DNA of 64,000 nt from Clostridium neonatale (GTDB taxonomy: Bacteria > Bacillota > Clostridia > Clostridiales > Clostridiaceae), in assembly GCF_001458595.1 (NCBI RefSeq), contig NZ_LN890328.1:148797-212796 (forward strand), in the 5' to 3' direction. The notes below the pieces were generated by a model, which ran no database searches, was not told where the DNA came from, and saw nothing but the letters and a program-made list of their open reading frames with translations. Within the stretch, counting starts at the first letter, position 1. Each line of letters begins with the position of its first letter. Positions 61,753-64,000 of the stretch are shown here, piece by piece. The position numbers and the translations under genes were made by a program.

Positions 61753-62382
61753 CTATTTCAATTTAATCTTTACTACCGCGTTCATACCTAATGTAAGAGG
61801 AAGATTTTCATCATTTTCTATTGAAACCTTCACAGGTACAAGTTGTGTAACTTTTGTATAAGTACCGCTGGTAGAAAAACTTGAAGTACCTGAAAAATAA
61901 GTTTGTGTGGTATTATCTATTTCAGTAACTTTCCCTTTGAATTTTTTACTTGGATATGCATCTAATGTTATTTTAACATCTTGTCCAACTGAAATTTTTC
62001 TTATATCAGTTTCTTCGATATTTACTCCAATGTACATATTATTTGTATCTGCAACAATTGCAAGAGCAGAAGCAGCACTTACACTTTCGTTTTCTACAAC
62101 ATCATTTTTTATTATTGTTCCATCAATTGGAGATGTTATATAAGGAAGTATTTCTTGACGTCCAAGTACCTGATCTTTTTTAACTATATCTCCAACATCA
62201 ACATTCCATTCAAGGATTTTTCCATTAGTCACAGGAGCTATTGTATACATCTTTGAAGTGACTTTAGCATTATCAGTTTTAAAATATAAAGCATTAGTAC
62301 TATAGAAATAATATCCTATGCTACAACCTATTATTACTAGTACTATTAATGCAGGGTAAATGATTTTCTTTGATATTTTCAT
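61753..62382 (-). CDS. short HlyD-family adaptor
   Basis: I use ATG 62382 (MKISKK), eight bases after GGAGG; the outer ATG at 62397 overlaps that site. The product has 209 residues: an N-terminal membrane anchor (about 7-28), the lipoyl halves joined almost directly (GKILEWNVDVGDIVKKDQV then TSPIDGTIIKNDVVENES), and a beta-barrel (VNIEETDIRKISVGQDVKI). The coiled-coil hairpin is missing, which distinguishes it from the neighbour. It lies 26 bases behind the ABC exporter gene. Confidence 0.88.
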   Translation of the reverse strand: MKISKKIIYPALIVLVIIGCSIGYYFYSTNALYFKTDNAKVTSKMYTIAPVTNGKILEWNVDVGDIVKKDQVLGRQEILPYITSPIDGTIIKNDVVENESVSAASALAIVADTNNMYIGVNIEETDIRKISVGQDVKITLDAYPSKKFKGKVTEIDNTTQTYFSGTSSFSTSGTYTKVTQLVPVKVSIENDENLPLTLGMNAVVKIKLK

Positions 62383-62408
62383 ATTATGTTCCTCCATATT
62401 AAATTAGA

Positions 62409-64000
62409 TTATTCCTCGCCTTCATCAAATTGACTATTATATAAACCAGCATAAAATCCGTTAGCTTTTAATAATTCATTATGGCTACCTTGTTCGATAA
62501 TATCCCCATCCTTCATAACAAGGATAATATCAGCATCTCGTATTGTTGATAATCTATGGGCAATTATAAAGCTTGTTCTTCCTTTCATAAGATTATCCAT
62601 TGCTTTTTGAATTAAAACTTCAGTTCTTGTATCAACAGAACTTGTTGCTTCATCAAGTATTAATATTTTAGGATCTGATAAAATAGTACGTGCTATTGTT
62701 AAAAGCTGTTTTTGTCCTTGCGATATATTACTTGCTTCTTCATTTAGGATTAAATTATACCCATGTGGAAGGGCCCTTATAAATTCATCACAATGAGCAG
62801 CCTTTGCTGCATTTATGACATCTTCATCAGTTTTATCAAAGTTTCCATACTTGATATTATCCAAAATACTTGCATTATAAAGCCATGTATCTTGCAGAAC
62901 CATACCAAACATGCTTCTAAGGTCATGACGTGTATAATTCTTTAGGTCATGTCCATCAATTAAAATTTGTCCGGAATTTATATCATAGAACCTCATAAGA
63001 AGTTTTATAATAGTGGATTTACCAGCACCAGTAGGTCCAACAATTGCAATTCTTTGTCCAGACTTTATTGAAGATGAAAAATTGTTAACAATAATTTTAT
63101 CTTCAGTGTATCCAAATCTAACATTTTTAAATTCAACATTACCAATTACATTATCAACTTTAACTGGTGTAGAAGTATCGGGAATTTCTTCCTCTTCATT
63201 TAAAAATTCAAATACTCTTTCTGCAGCAGCAGCAGTAGATTGAAGAGTATTAGATATATTGGCAAGCTGTGCTATTGGTTGAGTAAAAGAACGAACATAT
63301 TGGATAAATGATTGTATATCACCAACCTCAATGGTTTTCTTTACAGCCAAGTAACCACCTAAAATACAAACAGCAACATACCCAAGGTTTCCTATAAAGG
63401 TCATTATGGGCATCATCATTCCTGATAGAAATTGTGATTTCCAAGCAGAAGTATAAAGGTCATCATTTATAGTAGTGAATTTTTCAATGGCTTCTTTCTC
63501 ACCATTAAATACTTGAACAATATTATGACCAGAGTATATTTCTTCGATATGACCATTTAGTGATCCTAAAGATTTTTGTTGATCTTTAAAGTAACTCTGT
63601 GATTTTTTGACAACTAACATTATAAGAAGACCTGATAGTGGAATTACTAAAAAAGCAACAAATGTCATAAGAACACTGATTGAAAGCATCATAATAAGTA
63701 CACCAATAACAGTTGCAGTTGATGTTATCATCTGTGATAAACTTTGATTTAGTGTCTGGCTTACAGTATCAACATCATTTGTTATTCTTGATAAGACCTC
63801 TCCGTGTGTTCTAGTATCAAAATATTTTAGAGGAAGCTTGTTCATCTTTTTTGAAATCTCTTTTCTAAGATTATATGTTACATTCATTGATACACCAGAC
63901 ATTATATATCCTTGAATGTATGCAAATAATGCTGATATTAAATAAAGTAGAACTAATAATAAAATACAGTTTCTTATATAATCAAAGTCAGTAAGTAAAT
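62409..64000 (-). CDS. ABC exporter (permease fused to ATPase), partial
   Basis: The gene reads leftward and its 5' end lies beyond base 64000: the frame remains open upstream of the first visible ATG at 63902, adding a membrane helix (CILLLVLLYLISALFAYIQG). About 530 residues are visible. The membrane domain includes YFDTRTHGEVLSRITNDVD, and the ATPase domain has Walker A GPTGAGKST, signature NISQGQKQLL and Walker B ILILDEATSSVD. It is the MsbA/LmrA type that works as a dimer, maybe with a second half-transporter upstream. Two adaptor genes follow. Confidence 0.93.
   Translation of the reverse strand, partial: LLTDFDYIRNCILLLVLLYLISALFAYIQGYIMSGVSMNVTYNLRKEISKKMNKLPLKYFDTRTHGEVLSRITNDVDTVSQTLNQSLSQMITSTATVIGVLIMMLSISVLMTFVAFLVIPLSGLLIMLVVKKSQSYFKDQQKSLGSLNGHIEEIYSGHNIVQVFNGEKEAIEKFTTINDDLYTSAWKSQFLSGMMMPIMTFIGNLGYVAVCILGGYLAVKKTIEVGDIQSFIQYVRSFTQPIAQLANISNTLQSTAAAAERVFEFLNEEEEIPDTSTPVKVDNVIGNVEFKNVRFGYTEDKIIVNNFSSSIKSGQRIAIVGPTGAGKSTIIKLLMRFYDINSGQILIDGHDLKNYTRHDLRSMFGMVLQDTWLYNASILDNIKYGNFDKTDEDVINAAKAAHCDEFIRALPHGYNLILNEEASNISQGQKQLLTIARTILSDPKILILDEATSSVDTRTEVLIQKAMDNLMKGRTSFIIAHRLSTIRDADIILVMKDGDIIEQGSHNELLKANGFYAGLYNSQFDEGEE

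Overview
The window is AT-rich DNA of a low-GC, strictly anaerobic Firmicute. The protein families (superoxide reductase, HcpR-type operator with hemerythrin and ferredoxin, PrmA-like methyltransferase, sigma-54 PrpR-type activator, DHHW/MBOAT pair, DUF5105 and DUF4358 lipoproteins), the strong AGGAGG ribosome sites and the T-tailed hairpins after most genes fit a Clostridium of the solvent-producing group (C. beijerinckii-like). That assignment is inference from gene content; no rRNA or tRNA gene is present.

Layout. 1-9 kb is a sparse, decayed region: a partial HTH regulator, a 379-aa protein ending in a nucleic-acid-deaminase toxin-like domain, an Eis-type acetyltransferase, a PhzF-family isomerase, a DUF421 membrane protein and several gene fragments. 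8.7-15.3 kb holds a structured RNA candidate ahead of an acetyltransferase, a PrmA-like methyltransferase, a codB-codA (cytosine uptake and deamination) unit behind a PyrR-type attenuator, and lgt. 15.5-18.4 kb carries a coiled-coil M23 peptidase followed by ftsE-ftsX, a cell-wall hydrolysis module. 18.7-21.7 kb is a surface polymer O-acylation set (DUF4358 lipoprotein, MBOAT acyltransferase, DHHW protein). 21.8-37 kb is a mosaic of single genes: superoxide reductase, a guanidine-I riboswitch with its SMR exporter, a sigma factor, an AraC regulator with a DMT permease, a SUKH-LRR protein, a HAD phosphatase with an RpiR regulator, a tautomerase, a QueG-like Fe-S protein and a nitroreductase, with pseudogene scars between them.

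37.3-52.5 kb is the most striking block: a catabolic cluster under two sigma-54 promoters. It has an AEC permease, a PdxA2-type 4-phospho-hydroxyacid dehydrogenase, a small transaldolase, three TIM-barrel isomerase/epimerase-like proteins (two of them paralogous neighbours), an Asp/Glu-racemase-family protein, a split transketolase, a D-2-hydroxyacid dehydrogenase, a PrpR-type sigma-54 activator, an aldo/keto reductase, a glycerate kinase and a metallo-beta-lactamase-fold hydrolase. Both promoters (about 37452 and 41452) lie downstream of clustered TGAAAC repeats that are probably the activator's binding sites. The set looks built to degrade a sugar acid or branched sugar to glycerate and triose phosphates; the exact substrate cannot be read from the sequence.

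53-64 kb holds a Cys-rich pentapeptide-repeat protein, a DeoR regulator, a cupin-hemerythrin-ferredoxin operon behind a perfect TGTAACATATGTTACA palindrome, a PdaA-like deacetylase lipoprotein, a lone ISXO2-type transposase whose first catalytic pair appears lost, and a leftward efflux operon (ABC exporter plus two HlyD-type adaptors) that runs off the right edge.
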